Shown: positions 1 through 8,490 of the stretch, piece after piece
Position numbering within the stretch: position 1 is the stretch's first letter
Layout: the number at the start of each line of letters is the position of its first letter
Notes under the pieces: model-generated
The model's database searches: none
What the model was told of the DNA's origin: nothing
Seen by the model: the letters and a program-made list of their open reading frames with translations, nothing else
Translations under genes and position numbers: made by a program
From: Microbacterium sp. AZCO
GTDB taxonomy: Bacteria; Actinomycetota; Actinomycetes; Actinomycetales; Microbacteriaceae
Length of the DNA: 64,000 nucleotides
Assembly (NCBI RefSeq): GCF_039614715.1
Contig: NZ_CP154857.1
Location: 2,790,001-2,854,000, forward strand
Direction: 5' to 3'

Positions 1-2
1 TC

Positions 3-602
3 GCCGTGCCGTGGGAGCGCGCGCGCCCCCTGGTGAACACGGAGGACCCGGATGCGTGGGCCGCCGTCGAGTTCGCGCTCGAGTCGTCGCGTGCCGCACA
101 CGCCCCCGGCGTCGCGGAGTATGCCGCGGCATCCCTCACCCGCGGCCGGCCCATCGGCGAGGCTGCGACAGACCTCATGCACCGGATCTACGCGGACTTC
201 GACTACGACAGCACCGCGACGACCGTCACCTCGACCGTCGCCGACGTGCTGCGCAAGCGGGCCGGCGTCTGCCAGGACTTCGCCCACTTCGCCCTCGCGT
301 GCCTGCGCAGCCACGGCATCGCGGCGCGCTACGTCAGCGGCTATCTCGCGACGCAGCCGCCGCCCGGCAAGGAGCGGATCGTGGGGGCGGATGCCTCGCA
401 CGCCTGGCTCTCGGTGTGGATGCCGGGCTCGCCGGACTGGCTCGCGATCGACCCGACGAACAACCAGTGGGCGAACGAGCGGTATGTCACCGTCGCGTGG
501 GGCCGGGACTACGGCGACGTCTCGCCGGTCAAGGGCGTCATCTTCACGAAATCGAAGAAGTCGAGTCTGCGGGTGAACGTCGACGTCGCGCCGGTCGGCT
601 GA
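3..602 (+). CDS. Transglutaminase-like cysteine protease-fold protein (5' partial)
   Basis: The frame is already open at the window edge, so the N-terminus is missing; in this family an N-terminal bacterial transglutaminase beta domain is usual. The visible part is a papain-fold transglutaminase core. Counting from the GTG at base 6, the catalytic Cys is about residue 89 (GVCQDFAHF), the His about 132 (ASHAWL) and the Asp about 149 (AIDPTNN), so the triad is complete. Members are predicted cytoplasmic amidases or cross-linking enzymes of unknown substrate, so no substrate is assigned. It converges on the TetR gene, and the gap between them holds an inverted pair of similar ~26-base elements that may end transcription. 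Confidence 0.88.
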   Translation, partial: AVPWERARPLVNTEDPDAWAAVEFALESSRAAHAPGVAEYAAASLTRGRPIGEAATDLMHRIYADFDYDSTATTVTSTVADVLRKRAGVCQDFAHFALACLRSHGIAARYVSGYLATQPPPGKERIVGADASHAWLSVWMPGSPDWLAIDPTNNQWANERYVTVAWGRDYGDVSPVKGVIFTKSKKSSLRVNVDVAPVG

Positions 603-623
603 ACCCCCTCCGCTCGCCCTTCC

Positions 624-698
624 TCGGCGAGACAGGGGATCTCGCCGAGACCGGGTGACGTGCGCCCCTGCGTCGGCGAAATCCCTTGTCTCGGCGAA
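624..698. repeat. Inverted pair of ~26-base elements between convergent genes
   Basis: Two similar elements face each other. The one at 624-649 begins TCGGCGAGACAGGGGAT. The one at 673-698 read on the minus strand begins TCGCCGAGACAAGGGAT. Each is also internally palindromic (CTCGGCGA against TCGCCGAG in the first). Lying between two convergent stop codons, the pair could fold into a long hairpin and work as a bidirectional terminator, but there is no T tract. Confidence 0.5.
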
Positions 699-736
699 CC
701 GGTGGGGCGGCGGGGGACGGCGGGGACCAGCGGGCG

Positions 737-1369
737 TCAGGGGCGGTCGAGCGCGAAGCGGTCGAGGCCGAGCATCCCCTCCACGGCCCGGTGGAGGGCG
801 GAGCCGCGGGCGCGCTCGTCGTTCCACCGAACGAGGGCCTGCGCGTTGAGCCCGTCGATCATGCCGAGGAGCTGCCACGCCGTCTCGGCGGCATCCATCG
901 TCTCGAACTCCCCCGAGGCGACACCGTCGTCGACGAGAGAGCGGACGACGGCCTGCCAGGCATCCATCTGCTCTCGCACGCTCTCGGCGAGCGTGTCATT
1001 GCGGCGGCCCATGGCCCAGGCCTCGACCCAGATCACCGTGACGTCTTCGCGCGTGCCGTCGAGGAGCGTGTCGATGAGCGCAGCGATGCCCTCGGTCGGA
1101 GAGGCCGCTGCGGCGACGACGGCGCGGATGTCGTCGAGCTCGGCGGCCACGATCGCCGCGAAGGTCGAGGCGACGAGGGCGTCCATGTTGGGCTGATAGT
1201 GCGCGACGAGCGCCGGGGCGACGTCGATGCGGGATGCCACGGAGCGCAGCGTCACGGCGGTGAGTCCGTGCTCGAGCGCGAGGTCGCGTGCGGCGGTCGC
1301 GATCTCACCGGCGCGCTCGGCCGGCGACTTGCGGGCGGCTCTCCTGCGGGCGGTGCTTGACATCGTCAT
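737..1369 (-). CDS. TetR/AcrR-family transcriptional regulator
   Basis: A 210-residue protein with an N-terminal TetR helix-turn-helix at about residues 37-58 (LTAVTLRSVASRIDVAPALV) and an all-helical ligand-binding C-terminal domain that resembles the BetI/TetR_C_6 type. It is divergent from the agmatine deiminase gene. The 94-base gap contains a near-perfect 22-base palindrome next to the likely promoters, so it probably represses itself and the deiminase-amidase operon. The inducer cannot be read from sequence; agmatine or a related guanidino compound is a guess from context. ATG start at 1369. Confidence 0.9.
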   Translation of the reverse strand: MTMSSTARRRAARKSPAERAGEIATAARDLALEHGLTAVTLRSVASRIDVAPALVAHYQPNMDALVASTFAAIVAAELDDIRAVVAAAASPTEGIAALIDTLLDGTREDVTVIWVEAWAMGRRNDTLAESVREQMDAWQAVVRSLVDDGVASGEFETMDAAETAWQLLGMIDGLNAQALVRWNDERARGSALHRAVEGMLGLDRFALDRP

Positions 1370-1395
1370 TCCTCGGCGGTTATGGTCGCTTCATC

Positions 1396-1417
1396 TTATT
1401 GATCGTGTGATCAACAA
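1396..1417. promoter_or_regulatory. Palindromic operator between tetR and aguA
   Basis: Core TTGATC (1399-1404), spacer GTGT, GATCAA (1409-1414); the outer TT and AA at 1396-1397 and 1416-1417 also pair, giving 9 of 10 matched arm positions. It is AT-rich against a 70% GC background and sits in the divergent gap 21 bases from the TetR start codon. This is the expected place for a TetR operator. Confidence 0.7.
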
Positions 1418-1463
1418 GTCAACGCCGACACGGACTTCCCCACGACACCACGGAGGTGCTCGC

Positions 1464-2498
1464 ATGACCTGGCGCATGCCCGCCGAGACCGCGCGCCACG
1501 AGCGCACCTGGATGGCCTTCCCCCGCGAGGGCCTCACGCTCGGAGACACCGATGCGCTGCGCGAGGAGGGCTACGCGGCGTGGACCGCCGTCGCCCACGC
1601 GGTTGCCGAGTTCGAGCCGCTCACGATGGTCGTCGACCCGTCCGAGACCGACCGCGCCCGGCATCTGCTCGGGTCGCAGATCGAGATCCTCGAGGCCCCG
1701 CTCGACGAGTTCTGGATGCGCGACGTCGGCCCGACCTTCGTCGTCGACGACGAGCGTCCCGGCGCGCTCGGGGCCGTCGACTGGACGTTCAACGGCTGGG
1801 GCGCTCCCGGCTGGGCCGAGTGGCGGCTGTCGGCAGAGCTCGGCCGTATCGCGGGCGCCGCCGCAGGAGCCGAGGTCATCAGCTCGCTCCTCGTCAACGA
1901 GGGCGGCGGCATCCACGTCGACGGCGAGGGCACGGTGCTCCTGACCGAGACCGTCCAGCTCGACCCGCGACGCAACGCGTTCGCCGACAAGGCGCGCGTC
2001 GAGGCCGAGCTCGCCCGCACGATCGGCGCGACCGCCTTCGTGTGGCTGCCCCGCGGGCTCACCCGCGACTACGACGACTTCGGCACGAACGGCCACGTCG
2101 ACATCGTCGCCACACTCCCCTCGCCGGGACGCATGCTGCTGCACGCACAGAACGACCCCGCCCACCCCGACTTCGCCGTGACCCGCTCGCTGCGCGAGAC
2201 GCTCTCCGAGGCTCGGGATGCCGCGGCCAGCCCGTTCGAGATCATCGACCTGCCCGCGCCGGCGACCCTCAAGGACCACGAGGGCTTCGTCGACTGGAGC
2301 TACGTCAACCACACGGTCGTCAACGGCGGCGTCATCGCGTGCGGATTCGGCGAGGAGGGAGCGGATGCCGCGGCCCGCGAGATCCTGTCCGAGGCGTATC
2401 CGGGGCGTCGCGTCGTGACGGTCGACGCGCGTCCGATCTTCGACCGCGGCGGCGGCATCCACTGCATCACCCAGCAGGAGCCGGCGGTGACCGCGTGA
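1464..2498 (+). CDS. aguA: Agmatine deiminase (peptidyl-arginine deiminase family)
   Basis: Converts agmatine to N-carbamoylputrescine and ammonia in the cytoplasm. The 344-residue product has the family landmarks: FWMRDVGP (Asp87), NEGGGIHVDGEGT near 146-157, GHVD (His211) and the nucleophile Cys334 in GGGIHCITQQEP near the C-terminus. Length matches the family. The ATG at 1464 has GGAGGT 7 bases upstream and gives the conserved MPAETARHERTWMAFP N-terminus; the longer frame upstream runs into the TetR promoter region. It overlaps the next gene by GTGA, so the amidase is probably co-translated and works on the product or a related compound. Confidence 0.93.
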   Translation: MTWRMPAETARHERTWMAFPREGLTLGDTDALREEGYAAWTAVAHAVAEFEPLTMVVDPSETDRARHLLGSQIEILEAPLDEFWMRDVGPTFVVDDERPGALGAVDWTFNGWGAPGWAEWRLSAELGRIAGAAAGAEVISSLLVNEGGGIHVDGEGTVLLTETVQLDPRRNAFADKARVEAELARTIGATAFVWLPRGLTRDYDDFGTNGHVDIVATLPSPGRMLLHAQNDPAHPDFAVTRSLRETLSEARDAAASPFEIIDLPAPATLKDHEGFVDWSYVNHTVVNGGVIACGFGEEGADAAAREILSEAYPGRRVVTVDARPIFDRGGGIHCITQQEPAVTA

Positions 2499-4192
2499 TC
2501 GACGTCGTCGAAGCTGGAGTCGCTCAACTGCGGGCCGCGCTCGAATCCGGGGAGGCGACGGCCGTCGACCTCGTGCGGGCCTACCTCGCGCGGATCGACG
2601 CGTACGACGAGGCCGACACCGACACGGCGCTCAACGCCGTCGTCGTCCGCAATCCCGAGGCGCTCGCCGAGGCGGAGGCCTCCGACGCCCGCCGGCGCGC
2701 CGGCGAGGTGCGCGGGCCGCTCGACGGCATCCCGTACACCGCGAAGGACAGCTACCTCGTGCGCGGACTCACGGCCGCCGCCGGAAGCCCCGCGTTCGCG
2801 GACCTCGTCGCACAGCGCGACGCGTTCACGATCGAGCGCCTGCGCGGCGCCGGCGCGATCTGCCTCGGCCTCACGAACATGCCGCCCATGGCGAACGGCG
2901 GCATGCAGCGCGGCGTCTACGGCCGCGCCGAGAGTCCCTACAACGCCGACTTCCTCACGGCGCCGTTCGGCTCGGGCTCGTCCAACGGCTCTGGCACGGC
3001 GACGGCGGCGAGCTTCGCGGCCTTCGGCCTCGGCGAGGAGACCTGGTCGAGCGGGCGCGGTCCCGCCTCGAACAACGCCCTGTGCGCGTACACGCCGTCG
3101 CGCGGCGTCATCTCGACGCGGGGCAACTGGCCGCTCGTGCCCACGATGGACGTCGTCGTGCCGCACACCCGGACGATGGCCGACCTGCTCGAGGTGCTCG
3201 ACGTCATCGTCGCGGAGGACGCCGAGACGCGCGGCGACTTCTGGCGCGCCCAGCCGTGGGTGCCGCTGCCCGCGGTGAGGGACGTGCGACCCTCCTCCTA
3301 CTCCGCCCTCGGCGGCGTCGAAGCGCTCGCGGGGCGGCGGATCGGCATCCCGCGCATGTACATCAACGCCGACCCGGAGGCGGGGACCGGCACCGGCATC
3401 GGCGGTCCGACGGGCGAGCGCATCGAGACGCGCGCCTCGGTGATCGCACTCTGGGAGGCCGCTCGCCGTTCACTAGAGGAAGCCGGGGCGACGGTCGTCG
3501 AGGTCGACTTCCCGATCGTGTCGAACTACGAGGGCGACCGCGCCGGCGCTCCGACGATCGCGACCCGCGGGCTCGTCACCCCCGAGTACCTGAAGCGCGA
3601 GATCGTCGACCTCTCCGCCTGGGGCTGGGACGACTTCCTCGCCGCCAACGGCGACCCGGCCCTCTCGACGCTCGCCGACGTCGACGGCGCCCGCATCTTC
3701 CCGCATCCCGCGGGCGCGCTGCCCGACCGCTACACGGGCTTCGACGACGACATCGCCGAGTACCCGGGCTGGGTGCGCTCGCACCCCGGCGCATCGCCGT
3801 GGACGGACATGCCCGAGCTCGAAGACGGCCTCCGCGGCCTCGAGGAGACGCGGCGCATCGACCTCGAGGAGTGGATGGACGGCCTCGGCCTCGACGCCGT
3901 CGTCTTCCCGGCGGTCGCCGACGTCGCGCCCGCCGACATGGACCGGGTGGAGGCATCCGCCGATCTGGGCTGGCGCAACGGGGTGTGGGTCGCGAACGGC
4001 AACCTCGCGATCCGGCACCTCGGGATCCCGACGGTCACGGTTCCGCTCGGGACGATGGCGGACATCGGGATGCCGGTGGGCCTGACGTTCGCCGGCCGGG
4101 CGTACGACGACACGGCGCTGCTCTCCCTCGCCGCGGCGTTCGAGGCGACAGGCGCGCGGCGCACCGAGCCGCCGCGCACTCCCCGCCTGTAG
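2495..4192 (+). CDS. Amidase-signature family hydrolase
   Basis: A 565-residue amidase of the amidase-signature superfamily. The Ser-cisSer-Lys triad is recognisable: Lys84 in PYTAKDS, the cis-Ser in GSGSSNGSG (about 162) and the nucleophile Ser in TWSSGRGPAS (about 185-186). The GTG start overlaps the aguA stop (GTGA). It may hydrolyse N-carbamoylputrescine or another amide made by AguA; the usual enzyme for that step, AguB, is a nitrilase-fold protein and is absent here, so this would be a non-orthologous replacement (inference). Some annotators may label the gene GatA-like, but there are no gatB or gatC neighbours. Confidence 0.88.
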   Translation: MIDVVEAGVAQLRAALESGEATAVDLVRAYLARIDAYDEADTDTALNAVVVRNPEALAEAEASDARRRAGEVRGPLDGIPYTAKDSYLVRGLTAAAGSPAFADLVAQRDAFTIERLRGAGAICLGLTNMPPMANGGMQRGVYGRAESPYNADFLTAPFGSGSSNGSGTATAASFAAFGLGEETWSSGRGPASNNALCAYTPSRGVISTRGNWPLVPTMDVVVPHTRTMADLLEVLDVIVAEDAETRGDFWRAQPWVPLPAVRDVRPSSYSALGGVEALAGRRIGIPRMYINADPEAGTGTGIGGPTGERIETRASVIALWEAARRSLEEAGATVVEVDFPIVSNYEGDRAGAPTIATRGLVTPEYLKREIVDLSAWGWDDFLAANGDPALSTLADVDGARIFPHPAGALPDRYTGFDDDIAEYPGWVRSHPGASPWTDMPELEDGLRGLEETRRIDLEEWMDGLGLDAVVFPAVADVAPADMDRVEASADLGWRNGVWVANGNLAIRHLGIPTVTVPLGTMADIGMPVGLTFAGRAYDDTALLSLAAAFEATGARRTEPPRTPRL

Positions 4193-4201
4193 CGTCGATC
4201 C

Positions 4202-4750
4202 GTGCCGTCGCTCGACTTCTCCCCCGCGCTGGACCGACCCGACCTGCTCGCCGACCCCGTGCGCCGCGGCCTGGAGGCGCTGCCGCCGGGGATGGCGGCG
4301 ACCGTGCGTGCGACGCCGATCGACCCGTCGCTCGCCGACACGGCCGCGTTCTGCGAGGCCTACGGCGTCGGCCTGGACGAGGGCGCGAACTGCATCGTCG
4401 TGGCGGGCACGCGGGGCGACGTCACGTCGTACGCGGCGTGCCTCGTGCTCGGCACGACGCGCCTCGACGTCAACGGCGTGGTGCGAAGGTTCCTCGGCGC
4501 GCGGCGGGCGAGCTTCGCGCCGATGGAGGATGCGGTCGCCCTGACCGGCATGGAGTACGGCGGCATCACGCCGATCGGGCTGCCCGAAGAGTGGGCGATC
4601 CTCGTCGATGCGCGGGTTGCGGCACTGAACTGGGCGATCGTGGGGGCCGGCATCCGCGGCGCGAAGCTCTCGGTGCCCGGCGCGGTGCTGGGCGCGCTGC
4701 CCGGCGCGGAGGTGATCGACGGCCTGGCCCGCGACATCCCCGTCTCCTGA
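4202..4750 (+). CDS. YbaK/EbsC-type aminoacyl-tRNA editing domain protein
   Basis: A 182-residue single-domain protein of the YbaK/prolyl-tRNA deacylase family, which hydrolyses mischarged tRNAs in trans. Typical features are the TSYAACLVLGTTRLDVN strand region, the FAPMEDAVALTGMEYGGITPIGLP segment split around residues 101-124, and the C-terminal GAGIRGAKLSVPG region. GTG start at 4202, 9 bases after the amidase stop, so it may be transcribed with it, although no functional link is obvious. Specificity (Cys-tRNAPro, Ala-tRNAPro or other) cannot be told. It converges on the decarboxylase. Confidence 0.88.
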   Translation: MPSLDFSPALDRPDLLADPVRRGLEALPPGMAATVRATPIDPSLADTAAFCEAYGVGLDEGANCIVVAGTRGDVTSYAACLVLGTTRLDVNGVVRRFLGARRASFAPMEDAVALTGMEYGGITPIGLPEEWAILVDARVAALNWAIVGAGIRGAKLSVPGAVLGALPGAEVIDGLARDIPVS

Positions 4751-4777
4751 CGCCACGACCTACGGGGGACTGGGGGG

Positions 4778-6160
4778 TCAGGCGAGCGTGTCGAGCACCT
4801 CGATCAGCAGCTCGTACGTCGTCAGCGGCGAGATGATCGCGAAGCGCAGCACGGGCTCGCCGGCGTGCGAGCTCGGCACGACGAAGGCGAGCTGGTCGTC
4901 GAGCAGGCGGTCCGACCAGGCCTGGTAGTCGGCGAGCGTCCAGCCCTCACGTCGGAAGACGACGACCGAGAGCTGCGGGTCGCGCACGAGCGAGAGGCCG
5001 TCGCGGGACTCGATCTCGTCGGCGATGCGGCGGGCGAGATCGATGCCGTATTCGATCGCGGCACGGTACTCGTCGGTGCCGTACGTGGCGAGCGAGTACC
5101 AGAGCGGCAGGCCGCGCGCGCGACGCGTCAGCTGCACGCCCAGGTCGGACGGGTTCCAGTCCGCCTTCTCGGTGATCGTGTCGAGGTACTCGGCCTTCTG
5201 CGTGTGGGCGAGGAGCGCCTGCGACGGGTCGCGGTAGATGAGCGCGCACGCGTCGAAGGGCGCGAAGAGCCACTTGTGCGGATCGACGATGACCGAATCG
5301 GCGAGCTCGACGCCCGCGAACGCCGGCCGCAGGCGCTCGACGAGCATCGCGGCGAGCCCGTACGCCCCGTCGATGTGCAGCCAGACGTCGCGCTCCTTCG
5401 TCGCGGCGGCGACAGAGGCGATGTCGTCGACGATGCCGAAGTTCGTCGTCCCGCCCGTGGCGACGACGGCGAACACGGCGTCGCCGTGCTCGTCCAGGGC
5501 CTGAGCGACGCCGTCGCCGTGCAGACGGCCGGCCGCGTCGGGCGCGACGAGCACGACGTCGACGTCCATGACGGCGGCGGCCGACGCGATCGAGGAGTGC
5601 GCCTCCGCGCTGCACACGACGAGCCACCGGGCGGGGTTCGCTCGCCCTGCCTCCGCGTTGCGCCGGCGCGCAGCATCCCGAGCCGCGACCAGGGCCGACA
5701 GGTTGCCGATCGTGCCGCCCTGCACGAACACCCCGCCCGCGCCGGCGGGGAGCCCGAACTCGGCGGCGAGCCAGTGCAGCACCTCGTTCTCGGCGTAGAC
5801 GGCGCCGGATCCCTCCATCCACGACCCTCCGTAGATGGCGGACGCCGACACGATGAGGTCGAACGCGATCGCTGCCTTCGTCGGCGCCGAGGGGATGAAC
5901 GACAGGTAGCCGGGGTGGTCCGTCGAGACGCACGCGGGCGCCAGCACGTTCTCGAACAGCGCCGTCGCGCGGCGCGCGCCGATGCCCTCGGGCGTGATGG
6001 AGCCCGAGGCGAGCCGGGCGAGGTCGCGCGGACTCAGCGGCTTGTCGAGCGGCACGTCCTGGTACAGCGCGCGGCGGCGGGCGTAGTCGAGCACGACGTC
6101 GACGGTCGAGCGCGTCTCGTCGGACAGGGCGTGCATGCGTGCGGGCGAGGTGTCGGTCAT
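4778..6160 (-). CDS. Group II pyridoxal-phosphate-dependent amino-acid decarboxylase
   Basis: A 460-residue PLP enzyme of the aromatic-L-amino-acid/glutamate decarboxylase group. Lys296 in DPHKWLF forms the Schiff base, Asp264 in HIDGAYG contacts the pyridine nitrogen and His188 (AEAHSS) stacks on the cofactor. Start ATG at 6160 has GGGAGG upstream. Substrate is not determined; an aromatic or acidic amino acid is possible from the family. It lies downstream of the FAD oxidase on the same strand with a 197-base gap containing a strong hairpin and two CCATAGC boxes, so it probably has its own control. Confidence 0.9.
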   Translation of the reverse strand: MTDTSPARMHALSDETRSTVDVVLDYARRRALYQDVPLDKPLSPRDLARLASGSITPEGIGARRATALFENVLAPACVSTDHPGYLSFIPSAPTKAAIAFDLIVSASAIYGGSWMEGSGAVYAENEVLHWLAAEFGLPAGAGGVFVQGGTIGNLSALVAARDAARRRNAEAGRANPARWLVVCSAEAHSSIASAAAVMDVDVVLVAPDAAGRLHGDGVAQALDEHGDAVFAVVATGGTTNFGIVDDIASVAAATKERDVWLHIDGAYGLAAMLVERLRPAFAGVELADSVIVDPHKWLFAPFDACALIYRDPSQALLAHTQKAEYLDTITEKADWNPSDLGVQLTRRARGLPLWYSLATYGTDEYRAAIEYGIDLARRIADEIESRDGLSLVRDPQLSVVVFRREGWTLADYQAWSDRLLDDQLAFVVPSSHAGEPVLRFAIISPLTTYELLIEVLDTLA

Positions 6161-6236
6161 TGAGCCTCCCGGGGTCGACTCCCATTCTGAAGCCGCCGTC
6201 GCCCCGAGCGCATGCGGCTCTCCCACGCCCCCTGCG

Positions 6237-6323
6237 CGTCCATAGCCTGTGCTCTCGCCGAGCGCCCGTGTTTCACCCGGTGCACATCGTGGGCTTTCGT
6301 CCATAGCACGGGCTATGGACGAA
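6237..6323. promoter_or_regulatory. Twin CGTCCATAGC boxes, the second a perfect 12-bp inverted repeat
   Basis: A perfect inverted repeat spans 6296-6307 and 6312-6323 (TTCGTCCATAGC, loop ACGG, then its complement). The half-box CGTCCATAGC recurs at 6237-6246 followed by a partial right arm (GCT). The pair lies between the stop of the FAD oxidase and the start of the PLP decarboxylase. It could be a terminator hairpin for the former, but a repeated second box and no T tract favour an operator for the decarboxylase gene. Confidence 0.55.
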
Positions 6324-6357
6324 GAAGGGGCGGGGCAGCGACGACGAAGCGGAGGGG

Positions 6358-7608
6358 TCAGCGGGGGTCGCGGAGGCCGGCGCGGGTGAGGTGGGCGTTC
6401 GTGAAGCGGCCGGCGGGGTCGAGTCGCTCGAACACGGCGCGGGCGTCGGCGACGCGCGGGTGAACACGAGCGATGTCCTCGGAGGTGAACGCATGCACCT
6501 TGCCCCAATGCGGGCGCGCGCCGAAGGGGCGCAGGGCCTCCTCGATCGACGGCAGCAGCGCGCCGACCTCGACCGGGTGATCGAACCACGTGAAGTGGAT
6601 GATGACGACGTCCTGCTCGTACGCGCCGCTGAGCCACAGCTCGTCGCGTGCGGCGGTGCGGATCTCGCTCCACACGAGATGGGGCCGGATGCTGTCGCCC
6701 AGCGCGCGCACCGCGTCGAGCGCCTCGGCTCCCCGCGACCGCGGCACGAAGTACTCGGTCTGGATCTCGTCGCCGAACGACGGCTCGCTGTCGAGGCGGA
6801 AGTGCGGGAGGCGCAGCATCCAGGGTCCCGGGACTCCTCCGACCTCGGTGATGTTGTCGCCACTGCCGAGGGGGCCCTCGACGCCGATGACGCGCCGGCC
6901 GTCGAGGAGCGTGTCGGGCACGGCGTCGTCGTCGGACTCCAGCCGGGTCTTGACCCACACGGCCTCGATGGTGTCCGGATCCCAGCGCGTGAAGAGCGAC
7001 ACGCTGTACCCCGCGCCCGTGAGCGCGGAGAGGTCGGCGAGCGCGGCATCCCACGAGACACCCTCGTAGATGTCCTGACGGACGCGGTAGGAGGGCTCGA
7101 TGTCGAGGGTCACCGCCGTCACGATGCCGAAGGCGCCGACGCCCACGGCGAGCGCCGCGAAGTCGGCGTCGCCGCGGCGCACCTCGTGCACCTCGCCGTC
7201 GGCTCCGACGTAGCGCAGCGCAGCGACGGCCGTCGTGAGGACGCCGTTGCCCTCGCCCGATCCGTGCGTGCCGGTCGCGGTCGCGCCGCCGACCGAGATG
7301 TGCGGGAGCGATCCGAGGTTGTGCAGGGCCCAGCCGCGCTCGTCGAGAGCCCGCGCGACGATGCCGTAGCGCGTGCCCGCCGCGACCGTCACGGTGCGGG
7401 CCGCCTCGTCGAGGTCGAAGCCGTCGACGAGGCCCGAGACGTCGATGAGGGTGCCGTCGGTGTCAGGCAGATCGTGGAAGGAGTGGCGCGTGCCGAGCGC
7501 GTGCACCGGTCCGCTCTCGCGGACGAGCCGTTGCACGTCGGCCTCGCTCGTCGCCCGCTCGATGCGCGGTGCGCGGTATTCGTACGTGCCTGCCCAGTTG
7601 CGCGGCAT
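6358..7608 (-). CDS. FAD-linked alditol oxidase-type oxidoreductase
   Basis: A 416-residue vanillyl-alcohol-oxidase-fold flavoenzyme with an N-terminal FAD_binding_4 domain (about 15-170) and a C-terminal ALO domain. His42 in GTRHSFHDLPDT is at the position where AldO/xylitol oxidases carry covalent FAD, and GSLPHISVGGATATGTHGSG is the FAD-binding loop. The C-terminal RPHWGKVHAF is typical of the sugar-alcohol and aldonolactone oxidase group. It would oxidise the C1 hydroxyl of a polyol with O2. Adjacent, on the same strand as the FadR regulator and divergent from the apionate operon, it may supply that pathway by oxidising a branched polyol (inference). Confidence 0.87.
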   Translation of the reverse strand: MPRNWAGTYEYRAPRIERATSEADVQRLVRESGPVHALGTRHSFHDLPDTDGTLIDVSGLVDGFDLDEAARTVTVAAGTRYGIVARALDERGWALHNLGSLPHISVGGATATGTHGSGEGNGVLTTAVAALRYVGADGEVHEVRRGDADFAALAVGVGAFGIVTAVTLDIEPSYRVRQDIYEGVSWDAALADLSALTGAGYSVSLFTRWDPDTIEAVWVKTRLESDDDAVPDTLLDGRRVIGVEGPLGSGDNITEVGGVPGPWMLRLPHFRLDSEPSFGDEIQTEYFVPRSRGAEALDAVRALGDSIRPHLVWSEIRTAARDELWLSGAYEQDVVIIHFTWFDHPVEVGALLPSIEEALRPFGARPHWGKVHAFTSEDIARVHPRVADARAVFERLDPAGRFTNAHLTRAGLRDPR

Positions 7609-7639
7609 CCGTCCCCCTCTCCGGCTTCCGCCGGTGTGA

Positions 7640-8392
7640 TCAGTGGGCGGCTTCGGCGGCGACTCGCGCCGACGCCGTCGCCATGTGCACGGCCATCGCC
7701 GAGGCCGCGCCGTCCTCGTCGCCCCGCTCGAGCGCGCGGAAGACGGCGTCGTGCTCGTCGATCGCGATGTTCGCAGCCGCCTCGTCATGCACGGCGCGGT
7801 CGGCGTAGACCTGCAGCAGCGATCGCACGACGTGCAGCAGGTCGACGAGCATGTGGTTGTCGGCCGTGCGCGCGAGGGCGTCGTGGAAGTCGAGGTCGGC
7901 CTTCGCGAAGGCCTTGAGCGTGCCGACGCTCTGCCGCATGCGGTCGAGGCTCGTCTGGATCGCCTGGAGATCGGATGCCTCGGCCCGCGCGGCGGCGAGC
8001 CGGGCGACGTAGATCTCGAGGCCCGAGCGCAGCTCGAGCAGGTCGGCCGTGTTGCGCTCCCCGATGAGGAGGCCCCAGCGCAGCGTCTGCGGCAGCAGCT
8101 CGCTCGCGTTGCCGCGGAGGTAGGTGCCCGATCCCGGGCGCACCTGCACGATGCCGAGGATCTCGAGCGCGGCGAGCGCCTCCCGCACCGCCGAGCGGCC
8201 GACCTCGAGCGTCGCGGCGAGCTGCCGCTCCGGCGGCAGCCGCTCACCGGGCTCGATCGACCCGCTCGTGAAGAGGTCGAGCAGGCGGCGGGCCACTTCC
8301 GACACGGGCGTGCCCGCGGGCAACGCGCCGAGGGCGGCGCTGATCTCGCGAGATCGGTCGCCGGGGTACGCGGGCATGACCTCACGGTACAC
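7640..8392 (-). CDS. FadR-type GntR-family regulator
   Basis: About 250 residues: N-terminal winged helix (about 35-100, with GERLPPERQLAATLEVGRSA and RPGSGTYL) and an FCD helical effector domain. FCD metal ligands are plausible in DLDFHDALAR and the later AIDEHDAVF and AVHMATA histidines. Two starts are possible: GTG at 8392 with GGAG six bases upstream, or ATG at 8377 with poor spacing, so I take the first. It is divergent from the MFS-apionate operon and upstream of the FAD oxidase. It probably controls both, with a sugar acid or a pathway intermediate as effector (inference). Confidence 0.9.
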   Translation of the reverse strand: MYREVMPAYPGDRSREISAALGALPAGTPVSEVARRLLDLFTSGSIEPGERLPPERQLAATLEVGRSAVREALAALEILGIVQVRPGSGTYLRGNASELLPQTLRWGLLIGERNTADLLELRSGLEIYVARLAAARAEASDLQAIQTSLDRMRQSVGTLKAFAKADLDFHDALARTADNHMLVDLLHVVRSLLQVYADRAVHDEAAANIAIDEHDAVFRALERGDEDGAASAMAVHMATASARVAAEAAH

Positions 8393-8412
8393 GGTGGACT
8401 CCGGGATCGGTA

Positions 8413-8441
8413 TTGCAATTGGTCAACCGGTTTGTCATACT
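8413..8441 (+). promoter_or_regulatory. Promoter of the apionate operon with GntR-like operator
   Basis: A -35 like TTGCAA (8413-8418) and a -10 like CATACT (8436-8441) are separated by exactly 17 bases. Inside the spacer lie GGT-CA-ACC (8421-8428) and the perfect palindrome AACCGGTT (8425-8432). A GntR regulator bound here would block RNA polymerase. The GTG start of the transporter follows at 8491. Confidence 0.6.
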
Positions 8442-8490
8442 GTTCGGCATCCCCTCGTGCAATCGCCGTCGATTCGAAACCGGAGTCACC

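Noticed and set aside
1580..2494. N-terminal extension of the amidase through aguA
   Set aside because: The extension is low-complexity antiphase sequence of aguA. The GTG at 2495 gives a normal amidase N-terminus with GTGA coupling.
6161..7054. N-terminal extension of the PLP decarboxylase across the FAD oxidase gene
   Set aside because: It overlaps a well-supported gene in another frame, and the ATG at 6160 has a good ribosome site.
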